Shown here one piece after another: positions 42,168-50,828 of a stretch of DNA of 64,000 nucleotides. Under the pieces are notes generated by a model. It was not told the DNA's origin and searched no databases. It worked only from the letters and a program-made list of their open reading frames with translations. Origin of the DNA: Lichenicola cladoniae (GTDB lineage: Bacteria; Pseudomonadota; Alphaproteobacteria; Acetobacterales; Acetobacteraceae); NCBI RefSeq assembly GCF_013201075.1, contig NZ_CP053708.1, forward strand, positions 3,725,501 to 3,789,500, in the 5' to 3' direction. How positions within the stretch are numbered: the stretch's first letter is position 1; the number at the start of each line of letters is the position of its first letter. The position numbers and the translations under genes are program-made.

Positions 42168-44348
42168 CTAGGGCCTCGGCGGGAAGATCGCACTGTCGCC
42201 ACAAAGACCTTCGAACATCGGGCGCGCGAAGTAGAAGCCTTGCATGAACCTGCCTCCGACCGATCGCAAGGCCTCGACTTCACCGATCCGTTCGACGCCC
42301 TCGAGTATGACCTCGGTTCCAATTTTGGCGCACATCGCGATCAGACCTGCAATGATCGCGAGGCGCGCCTGGTTATGGTCGCAATCCTTTACGACAGCCT
42401 GATCGAGCTTGATGATATCGGGCCTCAGATCCGCAAGCCGGGAGAGGCCGGAATAACCGGTTCCGAAATCATCCAAGGCCATTTTGAAGCCCAACCGGCG
42501 GTACTCGCCCATGACGTTGAGGAGATGCGCCGTGTCTATGACCGTTTCCGTCTCTATCAGTTCGAAGGTCAGCTGGCTGCATTGGAAGCCGGTCCGGGCG
42601 GCGACGTTCAGTGTCTCGCGCATGCACGAGATGGGGTCATAGATCGCGTTCGGCAGCAGGTTGATGTTGAGTCTTCGATCCAGCTTGAGGCGAGCCGCCA
42701 TCTCTATGGCCTTGGTCCTGCATGCCTGGTCGAAGACATAGAGATTATCGTGCGTGACCTGGGAGAGGACGTGAGACGCGCGTTCACCTTCCGGTCCGCG
42801 AACGAGGGCCTCGTAGGCATAGATGTGATTGTCGGCCAGATCGACGATCGGCTGGAACGCCATGCTGAACTGGAACAGGTCGACATCAGGTTTCAGCGCA
42901 GCGATATTGGTCAACGGTGCCGACAGGTATGGCAATGACGTCGGCCTGAAGGGCGGCAGTGGGACGATGGCGTCCACAACCTCGATGCGTGGATCGTTGC
43001 CCGCGGTTGAAAGCTGGGACAGCGTTCTCCGTGCCAGGAGACCTGAACGACCGGCCAGACTGAAGACCTTGTTTCGACCGGCTCGCTTCGCGTCATACAG
43101 CGCAGTATCCGCATTGCCCAGCATCTGTTTCAGGTCGGCGTTGCCTCCGTCGGACACGCCGGCGCTGATCGTCAATCCAACCGGCGTGCCCTCATGCATC
43201 ATCTGCAGGCTTGCCACGCCCACACGTGATCGCTCGATGATATGCTCTGCCTGATCGAACGTAACGCCAGCCATCAACACGGCGAACTCTTCACCGCCCA
43301 GGCGGCCGACGAGATCGGTGTCCCGGGCTTCCATCTGCAGCACCTGGGCAACCGCCCGAAGCGCGCCGTCTCCGATGACGTGACCATGGGTATCGTTGAC
43401 CATCTTGAAATGATCGACGTCCACCATCGCGATACAGCATTCCGTGCCGGCTCTTGCATGGCGGAGCAACTCCTGCTCGGCAAGATCGAAGAACGAGCGC
43501 CGGTTGAGAACGCCGGTCAGAAAGTCGGTGGTCAGTGCGCGCCGCAGCTCTTCAGCCGAGTGACGCCGCTGCGTGATGTCGCGCACCACCATCAAGTAGC
43601 GCATCAGCGGCGGATCGATGTTGTCCACGTCCAGCGGCGACACCATGCACGTCGCCCAGAAGCGACTTCCATCCGCCCGAACCCGCCATCCCTCGTCGAG
43701 ATGCCAACCGTCCCGGTCGGCGATGACCAGACGCTGGTTGAACTCGGCTTCACTGGACCCGGCCGACGCGACAATGCTGCTCGAGTGTCTTGTGAGCGCT
43801 TCGGCCGTGTCGATCCCGAACAACCGCGTTCCCGACAGGTTCCAGTCGCAGATCTGTCCGGACAGGGTGAGCCCGAGTATCGCGTAATCATCGGCACCCT
43901 GCAGCAGGGCGGTGAACCAGGCCTCGTTTTCCTTGACCCGACGCTCCTGTGCCACCTGGGTGCTGATATCGGACAGCACGGCCAGGTGCCGGTTGGCATC
44001 CATGCGCACGACGGTCAGCGCCAGCACCGCCGGATCCTGCCCCAGTGCCACCGCGCCAAGATGAACCCGCACCCCGTCGCAGACAGTGCCGCGGACGATC
44101 GGTTTCGCGAGCAGGGTCCTCAGGTCGGGCAGGAATGGCTCGAGCAGCTGGACCAGGTTATCGAGCGGACATTCCGGCGTCGCCAGCGGCATCGTCAGGC
44201 AGGAGAAGGCCGGATTGACCATGCTGATCGTACCGTCGCGGTCGAACTGCGCCATGCCATGCGGGCATAGATACATGAACTCGAGCAGCGATTCCTGATC
44301 AGGTTCGTGAAAATCATCCTCGAGCGGCTCCTGCGCTCGCTCAGACAC
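42168..44348 (-). CDS. PAS-PAS-GGDEF-EAL cyclic-di-GMP enzyme coupled to PYP
   Basis: The 726-residue protein has two PAS-like domains (about 18-135 and 140-262), a diguanylate cyclase domain with an intact GGEEF site at 351-355 and an inhibitory RxxD site at 342-345, and an EAL phosphodiesterase domain with E513, N563, E596, D626-D627, K647 and E683 all present. Both activities, making and breaking cyclic-di-GMP, therefore look competent. No membrane helix is seen. Its GTG/ATG-proximal region overlaps the stop of the photoactive-yellow-protein gene by 8 bases, so the two are translated together and the PYP is the obvious light input. Confidence 0.95.
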   Translation of the reverse strand: MSERAQEPLEDDFHEPDQESLLEFMYLCPHGMAQFDRDGTISMVNPAFSCLTMPLATPECPLDNLVQLLEPFLPDLRTLLAKPIVRGTVCDGVRVHLGAVALGQDPAVLALTVVRMDANRHLAVLSDISTQVAQERRVKENEAWFTALLQGADDYAILGLTLSGQICDWNLSGTRLFGIDTAEALTRHSSSIVASAGSSEAEFNQRLVIADRDGWHLDEGWRVRADGSRFWATCMVSPLDVDNIDPPLMRYLMVVRDITQRRHSAEELRRALTTDFLTGVLNRRSFFDLAEQELLRHARAGTECCIAMVDVDHFKMVNDTHGHVIGDGALRAVAQVLQMEARDTDLVGRLGGEEFAVLMAGVTFDQAEHIIERSRVGVASLQMMHEGTPVGLTISAGVSDGGNADLKQMLGNADTALYDAKRAGRNKVFSLAGRSGLLARRTLSQLSTAGNDPRIEVVDAIVPLPPFRPTSLPYLSAPLTNIAALKPDVDLFQFSMAFQPIVDLADNHIYAYEALVRGPEGERASHVLSQVTHDNLYVFDQACRTKAIEMAARLKLDRRLNINLLPNAIYDPISCMRETLNVAARTGFQCSQLTFELIETETVIDTAHLLNVMGEYRRLGFKMALDDFGTGYSGLSRLADLRPDIIKLDQAVVKDCDHNQARLAIIAGLIAMCAKIGTEVILEGVERIGEVEALRSVGGRFMQGFYFARPMFEGLCGDSAIFPPRP

Positions 44349-44718
44349 GCGAGATCAGTATCCAGCGCGGTGAGGATGTAAGCCCGGTCAACATGCGAAG
44401 CCGCACCCGGGTCGGCCGCATCCGGAACGTCAGCACATACGGGATGATCTCATCGAGTTCGGTCTCGTTATTGAGACGCTCTGCAACCAGGTAGTTGTTC
44501 ATGCAGGGCGCGACGTCGAAGAAACAATGCCGTCCGACCACCCGGTCGCGGCTCAGTCCTGAACAACGCTCCTCGTACTGATTGTATTTTTCGACCATGG
44601 ACCCGGCATCCAGGCCGAGAACTCCGAATGACAGGCCATCCATCGCCTGCACGGTCATGTTCGAGAGGGCTTCGAGCATGTGTTCCGCCTCGAACGCTAA
44701 ACTCGTTTCAATATTCAA
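44341..44718 (-). CDS. pyp: Photoactive yellow protein homologue
   Basis: PYP is a blue-light receptor: a small PAS protein with p-coumarate thioester-linked to one cysteine. This 125-residue protein has the same length as the classic Halorhodospira protein, and its central part aligns without gaps. DVAPC places the chromophore cysteine at C72 (classic C69), and Tyr45 and Glu49 match the phenolate-binding Tyr42 and Glu46. The arginine at classic position 52 is a leucine here. The N terminus LAFEAEHMLEALSNM matches the PYP cap, which supports the TTG start at 44718 despite a poor ribosome site. It is followed by the GGDEF-EAL gene and diverges from an acyl-CoA ligase gene. Confidence 0.9.
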   Translation of the reverse strand: MNIETSLAFEAEHMLEALSNMTVQAMDGLSFGVLGLDAGSMVEKYNQYEERCSGLSRDRVVGRHCFFDVAPCMNNYLVAERLNNETELDEIIPYVLTFRMRPTRVRLRMLTGLTSSPRWILISRV

Positions 44719-44816
44719 GATTTTTGACCATGAATCATCTATACCGACGCGGGCTTGCCTCTACAAGTATGGACTGATTTGGTTCATGACACGTTAAGCT
44801 GACACTGTTTAAAATA

Positions 44817-46085
44817 ATGGAAGTCGAAAGCGGGATGTTCGCCGTCGACAACTTAATGAGAAAGAGCAAGCCCGCCGTGATGAGACGACCGAGGGCATGG
44901 TGGGGAAGCGATCGCGCGACCTTGTCGAGGGTGCTGGCACACCAGCTTCATGCGGAGTTTGCTCGGCTCCGGCTTGGCAGTACCAGCGCCGTCCCGCCCT
45001 GGCTGTGGAACGATGAAACGGTCCTCTCGGAGATGCTCGGCGAGGATGTGGACTCGCTCGACCTCATGTCGCTGTCGGCCGCCGTCGCGGAACTGCTTCC
45101 TGGTTACAGCGTCGAGCCGGGACTCATTCGGACGGCGGCATTCGGAGCATGGTGCGCCGCCGCTGCGGACAGCGTGCGGGACCAACCGACCACCGTAACG
45201 TTCCGGTCGTCCGGAAGTACTGGAATCTCCAGGTCCACGACCCACCCGCTCGCCCAACTCGAAGAGGAAGCCGCGTCGCTCGCCATACTGTTGGGAACCG
45301 GCCGCCGCCGGGTGATGTCGGCCGTCCCGGCCCATCATGCCTACGGCTTCATCCATTCGGTGTTGCTGCCGCGACATCTCGGCGGTCTGCCGCTGGAAGA
45401 TCTTCGACATCATAATCCATCCGAACTGACCGTGCAGCTGCGGCCTGGGGATCTGGTGCTCGGTCATCCGGCTTTCTGGCACGCGGCAGTGCGGGGTATG
45501 CTCAAACCGTTCCCGGCGGACGTCGTCGCCGTGACATCTTCAGCGCCATGCCCGCCGGCCACGGCTCTTGATCTGGAGCGTGCCGGGCTTGTGCGGCTGG
45601 TGCAGGTCTATGGCACTTCCGAGACCGCCGGGATCGGATGGCGGGACGATCCGCTCGCGCGATACACCCTGCTTCCGGCCTGGCAACGCGACGGGCATGG
45701 GTTGAAGCGTGACGGACAGCCGGTCGAGCCGCCGGATCGACTGGACTGGGACGGGAACGACCGCTTCCACGTGCTCGGCCGTCACGACCAGTCGATCCAG
45801 ATCGGCGGGCTGAATGTCGATCCCAAACAGGTGCGCGATACATTGTCGGCACATCCCGAAGTCGCCTGTGTCGCGGTCCGGATGATGCGTGCCGACGAGG
45901 GCCAGCGACTCAAGGCGTTCGTCGTTCCTCGAATCGAAGATTGCGACCGGACGCGCCTGAGAGCCGATCTGCGCCGCTTCGCCACCGCGGCGTTGCCTCC
46001 GCAGGATCGGCCAGGCGCCTATAGTTTCGGTCCGGCCTTGCCGGTGAACGATCTGGGAAAGGCCGCTGACTGGCTCGTCGTCTGA
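44817..46085 (+). CDS. AMP-forming ligase, probable p-coumaroyl-CoA ligase for PYP
   Basis: The 422-residue protein is a compact adenylate-forming acyl-CoA ligase with the phosphate loop SSGSTG at 131-136 (arginine replaces the usual lysine after it), YGTSETAG at 265-272, the hinge region GRHDQSIQIGGLNV at 321-334 and the catalytic lysine K415 in LGKAADW. It is shorter than typical 500-560-residue ligases. Small ligases of this kind lie beside pyp genes in Rhodobacter, where they make p-coumaroyl-CoA for chromophore loading. The divergent pyp gene 98 bases away gives this assignment. The ATG at 44817 lacks a good ribosome site; ATG 44835 or 44880 is possible. Confidence 0.82.
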   Translation: MEVESGMFAVDNLMRKSKPAVMRRPRAWWGSDRATLSRVLAHQLHAEFARLRLGSTSAVPPWLWNDETVLSEMLGEDVDSLDLMSLSAAVAELLPGYSVEPGLIRTAAFGAWCAAAADSVRDQPTTVTFRSSGSTGISRSTTHPLAQLEEEAASLAILLGTGRRRVMSAVPAHHAYGFIHSVLLPRHLGGLPLEDLRHHNPSELTVQLRPGDLVLGHPAFWHAAVRGMLKPFPADVVAVTSSAPCPPATALDLERAGLVRLVQVYGTSETAGIGWRDDPLARYTLLPAWQRDGHGLKRDGQPVEPPDRLDWDGNDRFHVLGRHDQSIQIGGLNVDPKQVRDTLSAHPEVACVAVRMMRADEGQRLKAFVVPRIEDCDRTRLRADLRRFATAALPPQDRPGAYSFGPALPVNDLGKAADWLVV

Positions 46086-46323
46086 TGTCCTGAAGGTGGT
46101 TATGAAGCGCCAGGTCGAGCCTTTCGAGAAACCTGCATAGGCTGAACCCGACATCGTGGGATCTGGATAGCCCGACTGTCATGCTGAGAACCCACGGCGG
46201 CTCGCCAGGAAATGATCACATCCGGGGCTTGGTCAACTGCCAACGATCGAGATCATGTAGGCGCTTTTCACAACGATCGAAGCCTGCCCCGGTCTGGATC
46301 GTGCCGATCTACAGCCAGAGGCC

Positions 46324-47184
46324 TCATGCAGCCCAGCGCGCAACCAGTGCGCCGATCGCGCGGAGCAAGGCTTCGCCGTCATCCATATCGAGATCCGATT
46401 TCTCGTAATACACCGCAATCAACAGCGGCGAACGGCCTGGCGGATAGGCGATCGCGTAGTCGTTGCACACCGAATTGGTTGTCCCGGTCCGGTCGCCCGT
46501 GGTCCAGCCCTCCGGGAAGCCGGCGCGGACCCGCCGCCCGCCGACGACGTTGGCCGCCATCCAGCGGTTGTTCAATGCACGCGTGGGTGGACGAAGCACG
46601 TCGCCGAGACTGATGCGGGCGGCCACCGCCGCAATCGCGCGCGGGGTGGTGGTGTCCTTCATGCCGGACCAGCCCCCGACGAGTTCGTAGCGATCCACGC
46701 GCGTGACCGTGTCGCCAAGCGAGCGCAGCCAGCCGGTAAGCGCCGGTGGCCCGCCGATGCGGCGGAGGAGCAGGTTGGCCGCGGTGTTGTCGCTCCGCTC
46801 CAGGATCGCCTCGACGAGCGTTCCGACGGCGAGCACGCCGGCCGCGACATGCGCGGTCGTTATCGGCGAGGCCGGCAGCAGGTCGTGCTGGCCATAGGGG
46901 ACCAGGTGGGCGAGGTCGTCGTGCCCCGCATCCACGCGGGCGAACACCATCGCGGCGAGCGGCCCCTTGAACGTGCTTGCAAGCAGGAAGCGCTCGTCGG
47001 CACGGTGGGCAAGGGTGCGTCCGGTTCCGGTATCCTGCACGAAGACGCCGAGGCGCCCTCCGTGTTGCCGCTCGAGCGCGGCGATCGCGTCGCCGCCCTC
47101 GGCGCGGGCAGGACCAGCCCTTCCGGCAACGATCGCGCCGAATCCGGCGGCAACGAAGCCGCGACGGGAAGGCCATGCATTCAT
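46324..47184 (-). CDS. Class A beta-lactamase-like protein, Tat-type signal
   Basis: The 286-residue protein begins with a twin-arginine-like signal (SRRGFVAAGFGAIVAGRAGPARA). It has the serine beta-lactamase motifs STFK (70-73), SDN (131-133) and an omega-loop glutamate (E167 in DRYE). The third motif reads RTG (232-234) instead of KTG, as in the carbenicillinase group, and the residue near position 170 is not the usual asparagine. It would hydrolyse beta-lactams in the periplasm, but altered loops make the spectrum uncertain. No regulator is adjacent. The 46086-46323 gap before it shows no gene or terminator that I can support. Confidence 0.85.
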   Translation of the reverse strand: MNAWPSRRGFVAAGFGAIVAGRAGPARAEGGDAIAALERQHGGRLGVFVQDTGTGRTLAHRADERFLLASTFKGPLAAMVFARVDAGHDDLAHLVPYGQHDLLPASPITTAHVAAGVLAVGTLVEAILERSDNTAANLLLRRIGGPPALTGWLRSLGDTVTRVDRYELVGGWSGMKDTTTPRAIAAVAARISLGDVLRPPTRALNNRWMAANVVGGRRVRAGFPEGWTTGDRTGTTNSVCNDYAIAYPPGRSPLLIAVYYEKSDLDMDDGEALLRAIGALVARWAA

Positions 47185-47253
47185 ATCAAGTCGTTCCCAT
47201 CTGCATTCGGTGGCGTGGCCTTGCTTACCACTGAACGTGATGGGAAGCCGAGA

Positions 47254-47517
47254 TCAGCAGGGCTGGATGACGATGCCGCCGAAGCGAGCTTCGTCCGCAC
47301 AACATTTCACGCCATCGATAACGCAATCATGGCAAGGGTAATCCAGGCCTGTTTCCACATAACGGGTAAGATAACCGCCGAAAATGGTCTGATTGAAAAA
47401 TTCGAGAAATTCACCCTCGGGCGACGATGCGCGTTGTTTACAACTGGAACAGACGTACCGACGGTATCTCGGATTCGCCTGTACGGTGACACCAAAGATT
47501 GGACAATGCCGGAGCAT
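47254..47517 (-). CDS. Cysteine-rich small protein, putative metal binder
   Basis: The 87-residue protein has eight cysteines (C5, C23, C26, C62, C65, C72, C73, C87), with two CxxC pairs (CSSC at 23-26 and CHDC at 62-65). They suggest a zinc or iron-sulfur site. Segments ASSPEGEFLEFFNQTIFGG and DEARFGGIVIQP look like conserved surface and C-terminal motifs of a family whose name I cannot give. The ATG at 47517 is the start; ORF length and codon use support a gene. It lies just downstream of the beta-lactamase start, on the same strand. Confidence 0.6.
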   Translation of the reverse strand: MLRHCPIFGVTVQANPRYRRYVCSSCKQRASSPEGEFLEFFNQTIFGGYLTRYVETGLDYPCHDCVIDGVKCCADEARFGGIVIQPC

Positions 47518-47663
47518 AACCTCGCGTGATGCTCCAGTTGCGGCGGGCGTCGAGCCCCGAGGCCGGTGAGACGCGAACATGAGCGATCGGAAGTATCGTC
47601 GGATGCGGAGCCTCGCCGGCTTCATGGCAAGGCTGGCCTGCAACGGCGAGCTTCATCGTCCTC

Positions 47664-47795
47664 GTGAGTCTCGATAGGTCGATCTTCCATGGCCTGCTGA
47701 CATTGCTTTCCGCTGTTGTGCTGACTGGCGCTTTGATCATCCTCGTCTACGCGAAGACCGGAGCAGAATGGAGATGGCGCTCCGGAAATTCATGA
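47664..47795 (+). CDS. Possible 43-residue single-helix membrane peptide
   Basis: A GTG-initiated frame in the 303-base gap 47518-47820 encodes a hydrophobic helix (LLTLLSAVVLTGALIILVY) flanked by polar ends, typical of small membrane proteins. There is no ribosome site before the GTG and the gap shows no other gene, terminator or repeat. It may be chance. Confidence 0.2.
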   Translation: MSLDRSIFHGLLTLLSAVVLTGALIILVYAKTGAEWRWRSGNS

Positions 47796-47820
47796 GCCGG
47801 ATCGCCGCGCCGCGGACGGA

Positions 47821-49710
47821 CTACTCCGCCGCCAACCCGAGCGCCTGGCGGTCGAACAGCCGGCGATAAAGACCGCCCTCGTTGGTCAGCAGCCGGTGAT
47901 GTGGGCCGTCCTCGACCAGTTCGCCGCGCGAGAATACCAGGATGCGGTCGAGCGCCACCACCGTCGAGAGCCGGTGGGCGATGACGATGACCGTGCGCCC
48001 GACCATCAGCCGTTGCATCGCCTCCTGAACCAGCGCCTCGCTTTCCGAATCCAGGCTCGACGTCGCCTCGTCCAGGATCAGTATCCGCGAGCCTGCCAGG
48101 AAGGCGCGCGCGATGGCGATGCGCTGGCGCTCGCCGCCGGACAGCTTGACGCCGCGCTCGCCGACCAGTGTCGCATACCCCTTGGGCAGCCGGGAAATGA
48201 ACTCCGATGCATTGGCCAGCGCCGCCGCCGCCTCGATTTCGGCCAGGGTCGCGTCCGGTCGCGCATAGGCGATGTTCTCCGCAAGCGACCGATGGAACAG
48301 CAGCGGCTCCTGCGGCACGATCGCGATCTGCGCGCGCAGGCTTTCCTGGGTGATGCCGGCAATATCCTGCCCGTCGATCAGGATGCGTCCCGAGGTGACG
48401 TCGTACAGCCGCTGCACCAGCTTGGTGGCCGTGGTCTTGCCGGAGCCGGACGGGCCGACCAGTGCCACCCGGCTGCCGGCGGGGATATCGATCGAGAGGT
48501 CGCGGAACAGCGGCAGGGTCTGCCCGGTGTAATGGAAGCCGACCTGCTCGAACCGGATCTCGCCGGCGGTGATGCGGATCGGGCGGGCGTCCGGGCGGTC
48601 CTGCACGCCGGCCGGCTCGTCATAAAGCGCGACCAGTTCCTCCATCTCGTTCACCGAGCGCTGGACGACGCTGATCTGCTGGCCGATGTCGCGCAGGTAG
48701 CCCTGCACCAGGAACACCATGGTCAGCACATATGCGATGTCGCCGGCGCCGGCCCGGCCATGCCACCAGAGCCAGAGCACCGAGCCGACCATCAGGATAC
48801 GCAGCCCGACCAGGCACAAATTCTGCAGGTTGCCGCTGTCGGTGCCGCGCAGCCACATCCGCGTGGTGCGTCCGGACCAGCGCTGCAGCACCCGCGACAG
48901 CCGCGCATCCTCGCGGCCCTCGGCCCCGAACGCCTTGACCACCGCGTTGCAGGTGATCGCATCGGCCAGGGCAGCACCCATGCGGGTGTCCCAGACATTG
49001 GCGAGGCGTGCGGACGGCGCGACATAGTTGAGGGTGAGCAGTGCCGACAGCACCGCGAACCCGACCGAGCCCAACCCGAGCAGCAGCCCCATCAGCGGCC
49101 AGCGCAACGCCAGCACCACGGTCGTGCCGGCCAGCACGCACATCTCGGGCAGCAGCATCAGCAGCAGCGTGTCGTCCAGCATGTCGACCGCCCACATGCC
49201 GCGGGTCAGCCGGCGCACCGTGGAGCCGGCGAAATGGTTGGCGTGCCAGTCGGTCGAGAAGCGCTGCACCCGCGCGAACGCGGTGCGCGCGATGCCGCTC
49301 ATGATGCGCAGCGTCAGGTGGGTGATCGAGATGAAGGCGAGCCGGCGTCCGAGCAGGCTGACGATGCCGAGCAGCGTCAGGCCGCCCAGCATCAGCAGCG
49401 TGTCGTGCCGGGTGGCGAACGCCTCGGGGGAGCGGGTGGCGCCGGCACCGAGCAGATGCGGCGGCAACCTGGTGACGTCGTCGACCAGACGCCCGGCCAG
49501 GATCGGCGTCACCACGTCGGTCAGCGTCGCCAGGATCATGCCGCCGGCGACCATGGACACCAGCAACGGCGACGATGCCCATCGCCGGAACAGGAACTTC
49601 AGTACATCGACGAACACGCCGCGCCCGCTACGCCTGGTCGGCACGCCCACGGTGGCTGCCTGTATCGCAACGCCAAGGTCCGGGGAAGGCAGTTCGGGCT
49701 CGGCGGTCAC
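47821..49710 (-). CDS. ABC exporter, fused permease and ATPase
   Basis: The 629-residue half-transporter has an N-terminal region of about 75 polar residues, six membrane helices (about 60-320) and an ATP-binding cassette. The cassette has Walker A GPSGSGKTT, LSGGERQRIAIARAF and DEATSSLDSE. It is of the MsbA/multidrug type and would work as a homodimer exporting lipid or drug. GTG 49710 has AGGAA 6 bases upstream; longer readings lie in low-complexity sequence. The substrate is unknown. Confidence 0.9.
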   Translation of the reverse strand: MTAEPELPSPDLGVAIQAATVGVPTRRSGRGVFVDVLKFLFRRWASSPLLVSMVAGGMILATLTDVVTPILAGRLVDDVTRLPPHLLGAGATRSPEAFATRHDTLLMLGGLTLLGIVSLLGRRLAFISITHLTLRIMSGIARTAFARVQRFSTDWHANHFAGSTVRRLTRGMWAVDMLDDTLLLMLLPEMCVLAGTTVVLALRWPLMGLLLGLGSVGFAVLSALLTLNYVAPSARLANVWDTRMGAALADAITCNAVVKAFGAEGREDARLSRVLQRWSGRTTRMWLRGTDSGNLQNLCLVGLRILMVGSVLWLWWHGRAGAGDIAYVLTMVFLVQGYLRDIGQQISVVQRSVNEMEELVALYDEPAGVQDRPDARPIRITAGEIRFEQVGFHYTGQTLPLFRDLSIDIPAGSRVALVGPSGSGKTTATKLVQRLYDVTSGRILIDGQDIAGITQESLRAQIAIVPQEPLLFHRSLAENIAYARPDATLAEIEAAAALANASEFISRLPKGYATLVGERGVKLSGGERQRIAIARAFLAGSRILILDEATSSLDSESEALVQEAMQRLMVGRTVIVIAHRLSTVVALDRILVFSRGELVEDGPHHRLLTNEGGLYRRLFDRQALGLAAE

Positions 49711-49772
49711 GGCGGTTCCTGTGCGTCCGACGCCGGTGCACCTGTTGCCCTGGGTCGTCAGGGGAAGAGGAT

Positions 49773-50669
49773 CTAGGCCAGATCCGCCGTCGGTGGAACC
49801 GGAAGACGTGCGTGCGACACGCTTACGGAGCGGTCCAGCAAGCCTCCGGCGAGTGCGGCCGGCCAGACCAGTGGGCCACGCATGGACATGGCCCAATGCT
49901 TCGGCTGGCCGCTACCGCGATCGTGCGGATCCGGATTGCCGCCCGGGCTGCGGAGAGCAAGCATCATGGGAAGGTCATCGAGAAACACTTTTACCAGGGT
50001 CGGATCATAGCGACGGCCAGCCTCGACGGCGATGTGTCGCGCTGCATTCTCGATCGACCATGCGGTCCCGTTAAGTCGCTCCGACGCCAAGGCATCGAAT
50101 GCATCGGCGAGTGCGACGATCCGCGCGCCGATCGGGATATCGTCGGCGGCGAGTCTTCGCGGGTAGCCTTCGCCGTTCCAAAACTCGTGGTGACACAGAG
50201 CCAGCTCGGCTGCGAACTCGAACGCCGGCGACGGGGTGCCGACCAGCAGGCGTGCCCCGACCTCGGTATGGCGTTGCAGGATGCCGAGCTCACGCTCGTC
50301 CAGCAGTCCGGATTTGCACAGAATCGCCTCGGGAACCGAGATCATGCCGATGTCGTACAGCGGGATCGCTGCGATCAGCCCTTCGGTCTCGGCTGGCTCA
50401 AGCCCGGCGAGTGTCGCCAGCCTGCGTACCATCGCCCCGACCCGGACCTGCGACGGGCTGGCGGACAGACGTGCCAGCTTCGCCAGCATTGTGTCGGGCG
50501 CGGCGTGAAATATGGTGAGAACCAGCCTGCGCCGAATCCGTTGGTGCCGAACCAGCAGCCAGACTCGCAGCAGCCACCAGACCGCCAGCAGAAGCCCGGT
50601 AGACAAGAGTGCGAGCGGTAGCACGGAGGCCAGAAAATGAGAGCCGGGAGAACGAGCCGTCAAAAACAA
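49773..50669 (-). CDS. HD-GYP-like protein with degenerate metal site
   Basis: HD-GYP proteins hydrolyse cyclic-di-GMP at a bimetal centre. This 298-residue protein has an N-terminal membrane helix (about 15-38). Its HD-GYP-type domain keeps HTEVGA and CHHEFWNGEGYP (GYP at 168-170), but the hallmark HD pair is YD at 105-106, and an earlier metal histidine position is glutamine (SQVRVGAM). Catalysis is doubtful; it may be a cyclic-di-GMP sensor. The start is TTG 50669 with AAGGA 8 bases upstream. It lies about 60 bases upstream of the ABC exporter gene. Confidence 0.8.
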   Translation of the reverse strand: MFLTARSPGSHFLASVLPLALLSTGLLLAVWWLLRVWLLVRHQRIRRRLVLTIFHAAPDTMLAKLARLSASPSQVRVGAMVRRLATLAGLEPAETEGLIAAIPLYDIGMISVPEAILCKSGLLDERELGILQRHTEVGARLLVGTPSPAFEFAAELALCHHEFWNGEGYPRRLAADDIPIGARIVALADAFDALASERLNGTAWSIENAARHIAVEAGRRYDPTLVKVFLDDLPMMLALRSPGGNPDPHDRGSGQPKHWAMSMRGPLVWPAALAGGLLDRSVSVSHARLPVPPTADLA

Positions 50670-50828
50670 GTCGGGTGTCCTTCTACACTCGTGTTTACAG
50701 CCAGTCGCGCCTTCGCGTTATTTCATCGTAAATACAACCTGGGGCTTTGCCTAGATGATACGTTCGGCCACACGCGGCACGCTTGTTAGGGTCGTTATGC
50801 AATCGGAATGTATCTTGGAGTTTCAGCC

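Noticed and set aside
47896-49776. 626-residue plus-strand frame across the ABC exporter
   Set aside because: Antisense shadow in high-GC DNA, rich in Arg/Gln/His with no motif; the opposite strand has complete ABC motifs.
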